Positions 7,989-15,676 of a DNA stretch of 34,508 bases are shown here, piece after piece (positions within the stretch are counted from its first letter, which is position 1; each line of letters begins with the position of its first letter). The stretch is from Acidimicrobiaceae bacterium (GTDB taxonomy: Bacteria; Actinomycetota; Acidimicrobiia; Acidimicrobiales; RAAP-2): positions 1 through 34,508 of the forward strand of contig DAHUZK010000033.1 of assembly GCA_027306605.1 (NCBI GenBank), written 5' to 3'. Under the pieces are notes generated by a model. That model worked only from the letters and a program-made list of their open reading frames with translations. It searched no databases and was not told the DNA's origin. The translations under genes were made by a program, and so were the position numbers.

Positions 7989-9520
7989 ACCCCGCTCCCG
8001 TCGCCCTTCGCGACGCCCCCGCCGGCGCTCCCGACGCTCCCGCCGGTGTTCCCGCCGGCAGCCTCACCCGCACGCCCGTCGTGGGGCCCCTGCCCCGGTG
8101 GCCACGCCGGTGGAAGCCAGCAGATCTTGCTCCCCGACTCGTCCCGACCCTCGTAGTAGCGCATCTTGCCCGGCTCGACGATGCCGATCAGCGGGCGTCC
8201 CTCCGGAACGCCCTGCCACTTCCACGCGTCCTCCGGCCGGTCCGGACCGGTCCGGTACTGCTGGAAGCCAGGGACGTCGGCTTCGCCCACCCCGGCTTCG
8301 CCCACCCCGGCTTGACCTACCCCGGCTTCGCCGTCGTCTTCACGGCCGGGCATCCCGCCCGCGATCGGCTTGGGTCCCTTCGGTGGCGACTGGACACCCC
8401 GGGCCTTCGCCTCCTCGTAGGCCCGTTGCGAGTTGGGATCACCCTCGGCCATCGGAACGGCACCGATCCCCGTCTCGCCGTCCTCACCGCCGGGGGTCCC
8501 GGCGGCCCCGACTCCGGCCAGGAGTCGGGCGTCGCCCAGCGCGCCCAGCCCCTCGTTGAGGACATGGCTGGCCGCGCTGCGCGGCATCGCCCGCATGGCG
8601 GCCGTCCCGCGGGCACGCAGCCCGTCGAGATGCGACACCGCACCCGCCTCGACGACCGGGATCATCCGCAGGATGGCGAAGGGGACGAACGTAGCCATGA
8701 CGAGCAGCGCCCCGCCCCCGAGCACGGCGGAGAACCCGGCGCCGTGCGTGCCCGACCCGGCCGTCCCGGAAGAGACGGCACCCGCGGCCAGGCTGAGCGT
8801 CGCCACGATGACGAACTTCGAGAGGATCAGGGCGGCAAGTGTCTCGACCAACCTTCGGCACCAGTGCGACACCGCTGGCCACACCAGGGTGGCGAGGGCG
8901 AGCGGCAGGAACAGGACGGCGACGTACACGGCGGCGGCCCGGATCAGCAGCTCCAGCCAGAGCACGAACGCGGCTACGGCGATCAGGAGGGAGATGAGGA
9001 GCAGCACGAAGCTCGCGATGGTCGGATCGGCCGAGGCCGCCACCAGGCCGGTGGTCACCCCTGAGAGCAGGTGGGTCACGTCCCCGCCCGTGCCACCCGC
9101 GATGGCGTTGCTCATCTCGTCGGTGGCGGACAGGCCCATGATCACGACTTGGATCGCCGCCACCGACAGCAGCAACGCGAGCGGCAACTGCAGGAGGAGG
9201 GTCCGCAGGAGCTGTCCCGGGTTCTGACGCAACACGGCCTGAAGGGTGGACACGAGCAGCAGGGGCAGGATCACCACGCCGGCCAGTGCCGTCATCTGCC
9301 CGTAGTGCGAGCGGAACCAGTGGGCGCCGACGTCGATGGTGGTGGTCGACACCAGGACGTCGCCGATCTGCCCGAGCAACCACTCGGCCCCGCTCGCCAC
9401 CCACTGACTGATTCCGCTCAGGACCGATTCGAACCCTGAGGCCGCGATGGAGCCGCCGAGGCTGCCCACCTGGCAGACAGGGTTCAGGACATCGAGACCG
9501 GTGCAGCCTGCGGCAAGCAT
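7985..9520 (-). CDS. VirB6/TrbL-like conjugation membrane protein
   Basis: The 511-residue protein has about six membrane segments (near residues 77-96, 108-129, 168-188, 190-212, 228-249 and 268-288). A hydrophilic Gly/Pro-rich tail of ~200 residues follows. This layout and its place between a DUF6112-like and an SCO6880-like gene match the VirB6/TrbL-like inner-membrane channel component of actinobacterial type IV systems. The tail holds a short repeat (GVGQAGVGEAGVGEADV) encoded by three 15-bp units at 8281-8325. The start at 9520 is 21 nt after the preceding stop, with GGAG about 11 nt upstream. Assignment rests on topology and neighbours more than on residues. Confidence 0.7.
   Translation of the reverse strand: MLAAGCTGLDVLNPVCQVGSLGGSIAASGFESVLSGISQWVASGAEWLLGQIGDVLVSTTTIDVGAHWFRSHYGQMTALAGVVILPLLLVSTLQAVLRQNPGQLLRTLLLQLPLALLLSVAAIQVVIMGLSATDEMSNAIAGGTGGDVTHLLSGVTTGLVAASADPTIASFVLLLISLLIAVAAFVLWLELLIRAAAVYVAVLFLPLALATLVWPAVSHWCRRLVETLAALILSKFVIVATLSLAAGAVSSGTAGSGTHGAGFSAVLGGGALLVMATFVPFAILRMIPVVEAGAVSHLDGLRARGTAAMRAMPRSAASHVLNEGLGALGDARLLAGVGAAGTPGGEDGETGIGAVPMAEGDPNSQRAYEEAKARGVQSPPKGPKPIAGGMPGREDDGEAGVGQAGVGEAGVGEADVPGFQQYRTGPDRPEDAWKWQGVPEGRPLIGIVEPGKMRYYEGRDESGSKICWLPPAWPPGQGPHDGRAGEAAGGNTGGSVGSAGGGVAKGDGSGV
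8281..8325. repeat. 15-bp triplicated unit in VirB6-like gene
   Basis: CTTCGCCCACCCCGG occurs twice in perfect tandem (8281-8310), with a third diverged copy (8311-8325). It keeps frame and encodes the AGVGE/Q repeat in the cytoplasmic tail. Confidence 0.75.
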
Positions 9521-9541
9521 TCCGATGCTGCTCCGTCGCGC

Positions 9542-9835
9542 TCAGTGCAGGCCCGTTCCGGTGTGGAAGAAGAAGTTGATGATCGGCGGGGCCGCGCCGA
9601 TCAGCAGCGCGGCAAGTCCCGACACGAGGACGGCTCGCCGGCCGACCAGTGACTGCTGGAAGTTCTGTGCATGCACTCCCAGCGCCCACGCCGCCGCACC
9701 GATCAGCATCCCGGCCAGCGACGCGATCAACGCCCAGGCGCCGAGCCCGTTGGTGAGCTGCTGCAGCGTTCCACCGCCGGGAAGTGCATTCACGCTGGGG
9801 TTCAGCGTGACGTCAGCCAGGTGCCACACGACCAT
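9542..9835 (-). CDS. DUF6112-like small membrane protein
   Basis: The 97-residue protein matches the DUF6112 pattern: LQQLTNGLGAWALIASLAG, then NFQQSLVGRRAVLVSGLAAL, then LIGAAPPIINFFF. It has two membrane segments (about residues 31-55 and 66-88) and resembles a small pilin- or VirB2/VirB3-type subunit, though no function is established for the family. The ATG at 9835 is fixed by a strong Shine-Dalgarno (GGAGG, 6 nt upstream). The frame is open for another ~400 codons upstream, but that part is antisense to the histidine kinase and is not real. It is the first gene of the conjugation module, divergent from the two-component system. Confidence 0.85.
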   Translation of the reverse strand: MVVWHLADVTLNPSVNALPGGGTLQQLTNGLGAWALIASLAGMLIGAAAWALGVHAQNFQQSLVGRRAVLVSGLAALLIGAAPPIINFFFHTGTGLH

Positions 9836-10108
9836 TGAAGTCCTCCGTGATGACTGCCGGCGCCGGGATCTCCGGTCCGCCTCGTGCCGGAGAACGGTTG
9901 ACCTGACGACGACGATGTCACGACATCGAATGGGGCGAGCCGATCGTGGCGACTCGACGCCAGACGGGCCGTGACCCCAGAAGGGCTGCTCAATGGCGCC
10001 CGGCTCAGTGCCTCCGGGGCACCGGGGTGGCAAGTCGGTCTCCCAGGCGATCCTCCACCCGGACGCCGACGTTCGCCCCACCCCGTTCAGCCCTGCCATA
10101 TTGGGGGC
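9836..10108. other. Divergent intergenic region, conjugation module / two-component system
   Basis: This 273-nt gap separates the divergent DUF6112-like and histidine kinase genes. It contains the GGAGG ribosome site of the former, the palindrome CGATGTCACGACATCG at 9913-9928 (7-bp arms, 2-nt centre), and a CATATT box at 10097-10102 six nt before the kinase GTG. No gene is seen. Confidence 0.6.
9913..9928. promoter_or_regulatory. Palindromic operator candidate
   Basis: CGATGTC-AC-GACATCG is a perfect 7-bp inverted repeat in the divergent gap between the conjugation module and the histidine kinase. Its place and symmetry suit a dimeric regulator; none is identified. Confidence 0.4.
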
Positions 10109-11830
10109 GTGCCGCTGCTCGGGCCGGGGGAGGTCAATCTGAGCCAGACCCAGGAGATCGTCTACGTGGCGATCGCGGTCGGGGTCTGTGTTCTCGTCGG
10201 GCTCGTCGCGGCCCTGCTCGGACGACGCTCGGGACGCCGGGCCATCTCGCAGCGCCTCGCCGCTCTCGGCACACGCCTCGGGCTCGATCCGCCCGAGGAC
10301 GAGAACAACATCGAGACCTCCCTGGCCTACCTCGAGCAGGTGACCGGTGGGGCCGCCCAGGCCGTGACCGAGTCGAGCTCGGACGCCATTCGCCTGCGCC
10401 GATCTCTCGACACGCTCACCCAGGGCGTCGTGCTCTGCGACGAGAACGGGACGGTCATCTATCGCAATGGCCGCGCAAATGCGTTGATGATCAGCCGCCA
10501 CGGTGATGCCCTCGCCGCACAGGCGGTGACCGAGGTCCTGGAGGACGCCTGGCACGAGGGTTCCTCGGAACGCACCCTCGACCTGTACGGCCCGCCGCGG
10601 CGCACCCTCCAGGTCCGCGCCCATCAGATCGACGACGGCCGCCGCCCGCTCGGGGTCATCGCGCTCATCGAGGACATCTCGGAGCGCCGGCGCCTCGAGG
10701 AGATCAGGCGCGATTTCGTCGCCAACGTGAGCCACGAGCTGAAGACCCCGATGGGCGCGCTCGGGTTGTTGGCCGAGACGCTCGTCTCCGAGCCCGATCC
10801 CCAGGTGGCACAGCGCTTGGCCGGTCGCATCCACAACGAGGCGTTCCGGGTCAGCCGCATCATCGACGACCTCCTCGATCTCTCTCGCATCGAATCGGAG
10901 GAGGCGCCGCCGCGAGAGCCGGTCCTGGTCAACCTGGTCATGGCCGATGCCATCGAGCGGGTGCGGGCCACGGCCGACCAGCGGGGCATCGAGATCGTGC
11001 TCCACGAGCCGTCCCCGCCGGTCGCCGTCATGGGCGACCGGCGACAGCTGGTCTCGGCCATGCACGCCCTCCTCGAGAACGCCATCACCTACTCCTATGA
11101 CAACTCCAAGGTCGTGGTGAGCGGGACCATCCAGCGGGCCAACGCGAGTACAGGCTCCGCGCTGAGTGGCTCCGTCCCGCTGGGCGAGAGCACCGGCGCC
11201 ACTCGCGCCGGGTCCCCCGCTTCCACCTCGTGGGCGCCCACCCCCGGCGGTTCCGACGCCACGGGTGAGGTCCCCGCCGTCTCCACCGGCGAAGTGCCCG
11301 CTTCCGCTGCCGCCGACACGAGCGGCGTCGCAGGCAGTGGTGCCGGCGACGCCGGCGAGGGTACGGAAGAACCTGAACCCGCCGGAACCGCAGGAGACGC
11401 ACCGGTCGAACCCGTCTTCACGCCGGAGATCCTCGAGCAGTACGCGCCGGAGAGCGAGGGCACTGTCGCCGCCCCCGCCACCGGCACCACACCCCCGCCA
11501 CCGCTGGCGCCCGAGGGCGATGCCGCTGGCAACGGTCCGGCAGAGACCACGGCGGTCATCTCACCGAATTGGCGCACGGAGGAGCGCGACAACGTACGCC
11601 TGTCGGTGCAGGACCACGGCATCGGGATACCCGCTCGCGACCTCGACCGCATCTTCGAACGCTTCTACCGCGTCGACCATGGCCGCAGCCGTGACACCGG
11701 CGGTACGGGCCTCGGTCTCTCCATCGTCCGGCACGTGGCCAACAACCATCAGGGTTGGGTCGACGTCGAGTCGCGAGAGGGCGAAGGCTCGACTTTCACG
11801 CTCGTCTTGCCGATCCAAGCGGAGCGCTGA
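10109..11830 (+). CDS. SenX3/PhoR-like sensor histidine kinase with large insert
   Basis: From GTG 10109 the protein has 573 residues: one N-terminal membrane segment (about 12-34), a PAS-like domain (about 90-190), HisKA with the phosphorylated His209 in NVSHELKTPMGAL, and HATPase_c. The N-box (LLENAITYS, Asn324) is separated from the G1 box (DHGIGIP, Asp502) by ~178 residues instead of ~33. The extra ~145 residues (about 345-490) are rich in Ala, Pro, Gly, Ser, Thr and Glu. The G2 box GGTGLGLSIV follows normally. It phosphorylates the response regulator encoded next, probably for phosphate or envelope stress, by analogy with SenX3-RegX3. A CATATT box 6 nt before the GTG suggests a leaderless start; a CTG at 10139 behind GGGGGAGG is an alternative. 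Confidence 0.88.
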   Translation: MPLLGPGEVNLSQTQEIVYVAIAVGVCVLVGLVAALLGRRSGRRAISQRLAALGTRLGLDPPEDENNIETSLAYLEQVTGGAAQAVTESSSDAIRLRRSLDTLTQGVVLCDENGTVIYRNGRANALMISRHGDALAAQAVTEVLEDAWHEGSSERTLDLYGPPRRTLQVRAHQIDDGRRPLGVIALIEDISERRRLEEIRRDFVANVSHELKTPMGALGLLAETLVSEPDPQVAQRLAGRIHNEAFRVSRIIDDLLDLSRIESEEAPPREPVLVNLVMADAIERVRATADQRGIEIVLHEPSPPVAVMGDRRQLVSAMHALLENAITYSYDNSKVVVSGTIQRANASTGSALSGSVPLGESTGATRAGSPASTSWAPTPGGSDATGEVPAVSTGEVPASAAADTSGVAGSGAGDAGEGTEEPEPAGTAGDAPVEPVFTPEILEQYAPESEGTVAAPATGTTPPPPLAPEGDAAGNGPAETTAVISPNWRTEERDNVRLSVQDHGIGIPARDLDRIFERFYRVDHGRSRDTGGTGLGLSIVRHVANNHQGWVDVESREGEGSTFTLVLPIQAER

Positions 11831-11876
11831 CGTGAGCTCGGCCAGCTCGAGCGGGTCCTCCAAGAAGGGCGCCCGG

Positions 11877-12614
11877 GTGACGAGCACTGATGGACCGGTC
11901 AAGGTCCTACTGGCCGAGGACGAGGAGTCGTTCATTGAGGCGTTGGTGATCGGGCTGAGCAACGAGGGCTTCCGGGTCACCGTGGCGCGCGACGGCACCG
12001 AGGCATTGCAGCTCTTCGAGGAGACCGCCCCCGACATCGTCTTGTTGGACCTGATGCTGCCGAAGATGTCGGGCTTCGACGTCTGCCGCACCATTCGTAC
12101 CCGCTCGCAGGTCCCGATCATTATGGTAACGGCCAAGGGCACCGAGATCGACACCGTCGTGGCGCTCGAAGTCGGAGCCGACGACTACGTCACCAAGCCC
12201 TACCGCCTCCGTGAGCTGGTGGCGCGAATGCGAGCCGTGCTCCGGCGGGCGCCCGGTGGCGCCGAGTCCAACGAGGCAGCCGGGACGGCCGAGCCCGGCA
12301 ACGACGGCATCTGGGAGTCGAACGGGATCAAGGTCGACTTCGACCAGCGCCGCGTCTTCGTGCGCGGCGACGAGGTCCAGCTGCGGCGCAAAGAGTTCGA
12401 GCTGCTTCGCCTGCTCGTCGAGAACTCAGGGCGCGTGCTGACCCGGGACGTCCTTATCGACCGCGTCTGGGGCACCGACTACATCGGCGATACCAAAACC
12501 CTGGACGTGCACATCAAGCGACTGCGGTCTCGTATCGAGGCCGATCCGTCGACGCCGGTGCTCATCACCACGGTGCGCGGCGTCGGCTACCGGTTCGCGG
12601 CCGCGAGCGACTAG
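11877..12614 (+). CDS. RegX3/PhoB-like response regulator
   Basis: The 245-residue regulator has a receiver domain (residues ~8-120) with the acidic pair in LLAEDEESF, phospho-acceptor Asp58 in VLLDLMLPKMSG and Lys107 in YVTKPYR. An OmpR/PhoB winged-helix DNA-binding domain follows (~150-240: RRKEFELLRLLVENSGRVL, then TLDVHIKRLR, then TTVRGVGYRF). It would be phosphorylated by the upstream kinase. GTG 11877 is preferred because AGAAGGG lies 7 nt upstream; an in-frame GTG at 11832, directly after the kinase stop, would add a 15-residue Ser-rich extension. Downstream is a large inverted repeat, then a convergent gene. Confidence 0.9.
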   Translation: MTSTDGPVKVLLAEDEESFIEALVIGLSNEGFRVTVARDGTEALQLFEETAPDIVLLDLMLPKMSGFDVCRTIRTRSQVPIIMVTAKGTEIDTVVALEVGADDYVTKPYRLRELVARMRAVLRRAPGGAESNEAAGTAEPGNDGIWESNGIKVDFDQRRVFVRGDEVQLRRKEFELLRLLVENSGRVLTRDVLIDRVWGTDYIGDTKTLDVHIKRLRSRIEADPSTPVLITTVRGVGYRFAAASD

Positions 12615-12729
12615 TCCACACCGCTCCAGGACCAGGGCCGCACCGCTCCAGCGGCGACCACGAGGATCCTCGCGCGTCACCGACTCAGCCGACCCGGGCT
12701 TTTCGTTGCGGGTGTATTCGCCGGCTCTC

Positions 12730-12793
12730 GGGAGTCGGTTCTCGCTGTATATGGACGGAGCGGCTGCCGCGTATACAGCGAGAACCGACTCCC
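12730..12793. repeat. Perfect 22-bp inverted repeat with 20-nt loop
   Basis: The arm 12730-12751 (begins GGGAGTCGGTT, ends GCTGTATA) is exactly complementary to 12772-12793, with a 20-nt GC-rich loop. It sits in the 266-nt gap between the convergent response regulator and metallo-hydrolase genes, so a bidirectional terminator is possible. A perfect 22-bp stem without a T-tract is, however, unusual for one. A small mobile repeat (MITE-like) or regulatory RNA hairpin is also possible. The rest of this gap shows no gene. Confidence 0.85.
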
Positions 12794-12880
12794 CGCGCGG
12801 CGCAGATACACCTCGAACACGAGACCCCCACCGAGAGCCAGCAGCTGTGACACGGGCTGAGGATCAGCAGGTCGAAGCGG

Positions 12881-13615
12881 TCAGATGGTCAGACGGTCGA
12901 AGTCGTCCGGGACGGCCACACCCGACAGCGCCGTCAGGTCGACCTGCTCACCGAGGTGGGTCAGGACCAGACGGGTTTCCGGATACGCCACCTGGAGCTC
13001 GCGAATGGAATCTTCGTTCATGTGGGACGTGGGGACGCCCGGTGGGGTGTGGTGGCCGTTGCACTCGACGACCAAGACGTCCGACGCCCGAGCGAGCTCG
13101 CTCAATCCGTCGCAGGGCGTGGTGTCACCCGAGTAGCCGACGACGTGGTCGCCGCAATCGAACAGGTAACCGAAGCACCGAAGGTAGGGCACGTGCACGA
13201 CCTCGACGGCCCGGAACCGGAGTGGACCGGCCACTTGCCAGGTGCCGTCCACCTCCACGTAGCGGACGTCGAGTCGCACATGGGCCAGGCGAGTGACCGA
13301 TCCGACGGCACCGGCTTCGTTCAGCTCGGCCAGATGGGACTCGATCCCCGGTGGGCCCACCACGTGCACCGTCCGACCATCCTTGCGCTCGGCCGCCGCC
13401 TCGAGGAGAAACGGCCAACCGAAGCAGTGATCGGCGTGGAAGTGCGACACGACGACAACTTCGATCGAGTCGACCGAAAAGCCCGCCCGACGAAGGTGGG
13501 GCAGGGCAATGGGCGACGGCTCGACGAGCACCGACGCGTCCAGGACGAAACTGTTCCAGTAGCGCCCCGGGGGAGCCAGGAAGTTACCGGTTCCGAGGAA
13601 CGTGAGCTCGGTCAT
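12881..13615 (-). CDS. MBL-fold metallo-hydrolase (RNase Z-like)
   Basis: The 244-residue protein has the metallo-beta-lactamase motif SHFHADH (His58, His60, Asp62, His63), which binds two metal ions. It also has GYSGDTTPCDGL (the bridging Asp), VVECNGHH and a late LTHLG His. The arrangement resembles the RNase Z/ElaC-like branch, but the tRNA-binding exosite arm is not evident, so a hydrolase of unknown substrate is the safer call. Its ATG overlaps the stop of the DinB-like gene (ATGA), making it the third gene of a serS operon read leftwards. An RNA-related role would fit that company but is inference. Confidence 0.85.
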   Translation of the reverse strand: MTELTFLGTGNFLAPPGRYWNSFVLDASVLVEPSPIALPHLRRAGFSVDSIEVVVVSHFHADHCFGWPFLLEAAAERKDGRTVHVVGPPGIESHLAELNEAGAVGSVTRLAHVRLDVRYVEVDGTWQVAGPLRFRAVEVVHVPYLRCFGYLFDCGDHVVGYSGDTTPCDGLSELARASDVLVVECNGHHTPPGVPTSHMNEDSIRELQVAYPETRLVLTHLGEQVDLTALSGVAVPDDFDRLTI

Positions 13616-14349
13616 GAGGTGTCGGCCAGCGCCAGTAGGGCCGCGACCAACATGGGATCCCCGACGACCGCCGAGTCGGGAACCGGCAAGCGGCGGTACA
13701 GCATGAGGACCAGCTCCGAGGCCGTCGCCCGCAGCTCCGAGGAACGGCCCGAACCAGCGGAGTCAGGGCGGCCCGTCACGCGCCAGCTCTCCGAGGTGTC
13801 GACAGCCGTCAGCGTCACGGATCCGGGGAGCGCATGTACATCCTCACCCACCATGATCTCGATGAACTCGGGCACTCCGTCGGCCGCCAGCCCCGGGGCC
13901 AGCGGCTGGGAAGAGCCGGCTTCCACTCCCTCGGCATCCCAACGGTGAACTGCCACCTCCTGAGCCTGGTGGCGCCCGACGGCGCCTGCCGTGCGCGGGG
14001 TGGGCCACCAGGCCCAGCACGGAGCGTCGGGTCCGGCCTCGCGCAGCGCACCGAGCAGCGTGTAGGTGCACCAGCCCAGCCAAGCCAGCAGGTCCGCGTC
14101 GTCGGGGAAGGCGGTCAGCTGGCCGCCGGACCGCTCCTCGGCCTTCTTGGCCAGCACGTTCTGGCCCCAGTACCACTGCACCTCGCCGATGTGGTGCGCC
14201 AGGTCGCGCACCGACCATGCCGGGCACGAGGGCACCGTTTCCTCGAGGTCGGAGCGCGCCACGGCAGTCAGCAGCTGCTGGCTCTCGCCGGCGATCGCGT
14301 CGAGCATCTCCTCGAAGCGAAAGGCGGTCGCGCCCTCTGACACCGTCAC
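13612..14349 (-). CDS. DinB/mycothiol-dependent isomerase-like protein
   Basis: The 245-residue protein resembles the actinobacterial maleylpyruvate-isomerase/TIGR03083 group of DinB-fold proteins. It has VPSCPAWSVRDLAHHIGEVQ (about 40-60), whose His lies in the metal-binding helix, then AQEVAVHRWDAEG (about 150) with the further His, and a C-terminal domain ending LYRRLPVPDSAVVGD. Such proteins bind a metal and often use mycothiol, an actinobacterial thiol. The GTG start at 14349 overlaps the serS stop (GTGA); the longer open frame upstream is antisense to nothing useful and lies over serS. The substrate is unknown. Coupling to serS is probably for expression only. Confidence 0.82.
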   Translation of the reverse strand: MTVSEGATAFRFEEMLDAIAGESQQLLTAVARSDLEETVPSCPAWSVRDLAHHIGEVQWYWGQNVLAKKAEERSGGQLTAFPDDADLLAWLGWCTYTLLGALREAGPDAPCWAWWPTPRTAGAVGRHQAQEVAVHRWDAEGVEAGSSQPLAPGLAADGVPEFIEIMVGEDVHALPGSVTLTAVDTSESWRVTGRPDSAGSGRSSELRATASELVLMLYRRLPVPDSAVVGDPMLVAALLALADTS

Positions 14350-15650
14350 GGCGCCTTGATGAACAGCTCGCCGCCGAGATAGGGCGCCAGCGCCTCCGGC
14401 AGGATCACGGACCCGTCCTCTTGACGTCCGTTCTCCACCAGCGCGGCCCAGATTCGTGGCCAGGCCAGCGCCGAGCCGTTCACCGTATGCACCAGTCGAA
14501 CGCCGCCGCCGGCCTCGGGGCGGAACCGCACGTTGCCCCGGCGCGCCTGGTAGTCCCGGAACCAGCTGACCGAGGAGACCTCGAGCCAGCGGTCGACTCC
14601 TGGCGCGTATGCCTCGAGATCGAAGGTGCGGGCGGATGACCCTGACAGGTCCCCGACGCAGAGGTCGAGGACGCGGTAGCGCAACTCGAGGTCCTGGAGC
14701 ATGGATTCGGCCCGCCGCAAGATGTCGTCCTGCGCTTCCAACGCGGCCTCGGGTGTCGTGTACGCAAAGAGCTCGACCTTGTCGAACTCGTGCACCCGGA
14801 GCAGACCCCGGGTGTCGCGTCCCGCCGAGCCGGCTTCTCGGCGATAGCACGCGGTCGACGCGGTGAAGCGGAGGGGAAGCTGGCTCTCCTGGAGGATCTC
14901 ACCCCGGTGCATGGAGGTCAGCGGCACTTCGGCCGTGGGGATCAACCAGAGGTCGTCGCGCTCGACGTGGTAGGCGTCGTCAGCGAACTTGGGCAAGTGA
15001 CCCGTGGAGGTCATCGTCTCCGAGAGCACCACCGTCGGCGGCCTGATCTCCTCGTAGGCCGGGGCATGGCGGTCGATGGCGAAGGCGGTCAGGGCCCGCA
15101 GCAGTCGGGCACCCACGCCGCGGTAGAGAGGGAACATGGATCCAGCCAGGCGGGCCCCCCGCTCCATGTCGAGGATTCCCAGCGCCTCTCCGATCTCCCA
15201 GTGGGGCACTTGCTGGTGTTCCAGCCGCTCGGGCTCGGGCACCCCCGTGTCCTTGCCCGGCCACCAGCGGCGGACCTCGACGTTGTCCTCCTCGCCCGCC
15301 CCGTCCGGCGCGTCGTCCGCCGGGATGTTGGGAAGGTAGAGCAGCGCCGTGCGCGCCTTCTCCTCGGCGGCGTCGGCCTGGGCGCCCACGGTCCGCTCCT
15401 CCTCGCCGACCCTGAGGCTCTCGGCGCGCAGGCGCTCGGCCATGGCTTCGTCGCCCTCCTTCTTCGCCTGCCCGACCTGTCGCGAAAGGTCCTTGACCTG
15501 GCGTCGTAACTCGTCGAGTCGCCCTTGGCAGCGACGCCGCTCGGCGTCGGCTTCCACCACGGCGTCGACCTCGGCCGCGTCGACGCCCCGCCGGGCCAAT
15601 GCCGCTTTCACGCCGGCGGGGTCGTCACGGAGGGCGCGGATATCGATCAT
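14346..15650 (-). CDS. serS: Seryl-tRNA synthetase
   Basis: Charges tRNA-Ser (and tRNA-Sec where present) with serine in the cytoplasm. The 434-residue length is typical. Residues ~1-105 form the long antiparallel coiled-coil arm that holds the tRNA (MIDIRALRDDPAGVKAALARR and the Arg/Glu-rich helices). The class II catalytic core follows, with TSTGHLPKF, LIPTAEVPLT, motif 2 YRREAGSAGRDTRGLLRVHEF and motif 3 NGSALAWPRIWAALVENGRQ. The ATG at 15650 has a TACTTT box 8 nt upstream and no Shine-Dalgarno, pointing to leaderless translation. It heads an operon with the DinB-like and MBL genes and is divergent from an ABC transporter. Confidence 0.97.
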   Translation of the reverse strand: MIDIRALRDDPAGVKAALARRGVDAAEVDAVVEADAERRRCQGRLDELRRQVKDLSRQVGQAKKEGDEAMAERLRAESLRVGEEERTVGAQADAAEEKARTALLYLPNIPADDAPDGAGEEDNVEVRRWWPGKDTGVPEPERLEHQQVPHWEIGEALGILDMERGARLAGSMFPLYRGVGARLLRALTAFAIDRHAPAYEEIRPPTVVLSETMTSTGHLPKFADDAYHVERDDLWLIPTAEVPLTSMHRGEILQESQLPLRFTASTACYRREAGSAGRDTRGLLRVHEFDKVELFAYTTPEAALEAQDDILRRAESMLQDLELRYRVLDLCVGDLSGSSARTFDLEAYAPGVDRWLEVSSVSWFRDYQARRGNVRFRPEAGGGVRLVHTVNGSALAWPRIWAALVENGRQEDGSVILPEALAPYLGGELFIKAP

Positions 15651-15658
15651 TTGGAGCC

Positions 15659-15668
15659 AAAGTAGCCT
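15659..15668. promoter_or_regulatory. Overlapping divergent -10 boxes of serS and ABC transporter
   Basis: Only 26 nt separate the starts of serS (15650, leftward) and the ABC ATPase (15677, rightward). On the minus strand TACTTT occupies 15659-15664; on the plus strand TAGCCT occupies 15663-15668. Each is exactly 8 nt from its start codon, and the two share the TA at 15663-15664. Both genes would be leaderless, and polymerase could not easily occupy both sites at once. Confidence 0.6.
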
Positions 15669-15676
15669 GCGACGTC

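Larger units (their letters stand above)
2365..9835 (-). mobile_element. Remnant of an actinobacterial conjugative element
   Basis: Four genes in the order and strand expected of an actinobacterial integrative conjugative element lie here: DUF6112-like, VirB6/TrbL-like, SCO6880-like and VirB4-like. The first three are tightly packed. The VirB4-like gene is separated from them by a sulfatase, a Nudix gene and a DUF1275 gene (3602-6502) and is truncated. No relaxase, TraG/VirD4 coupling protein, integrase or attachment site is visible. Boundaries are therefore only those of the recognisable genes. The element is probably decayed, although its missing parts could lie elsewhere in the genome. Confidence 0.6.

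Noticed and set aside
12881..13615. Naming the MBL gene rnz (RNase Z)
   Set aside because: The metal motif fits, but the exosite arm needed for tRNA 3' processing is not evident and the protein is short.
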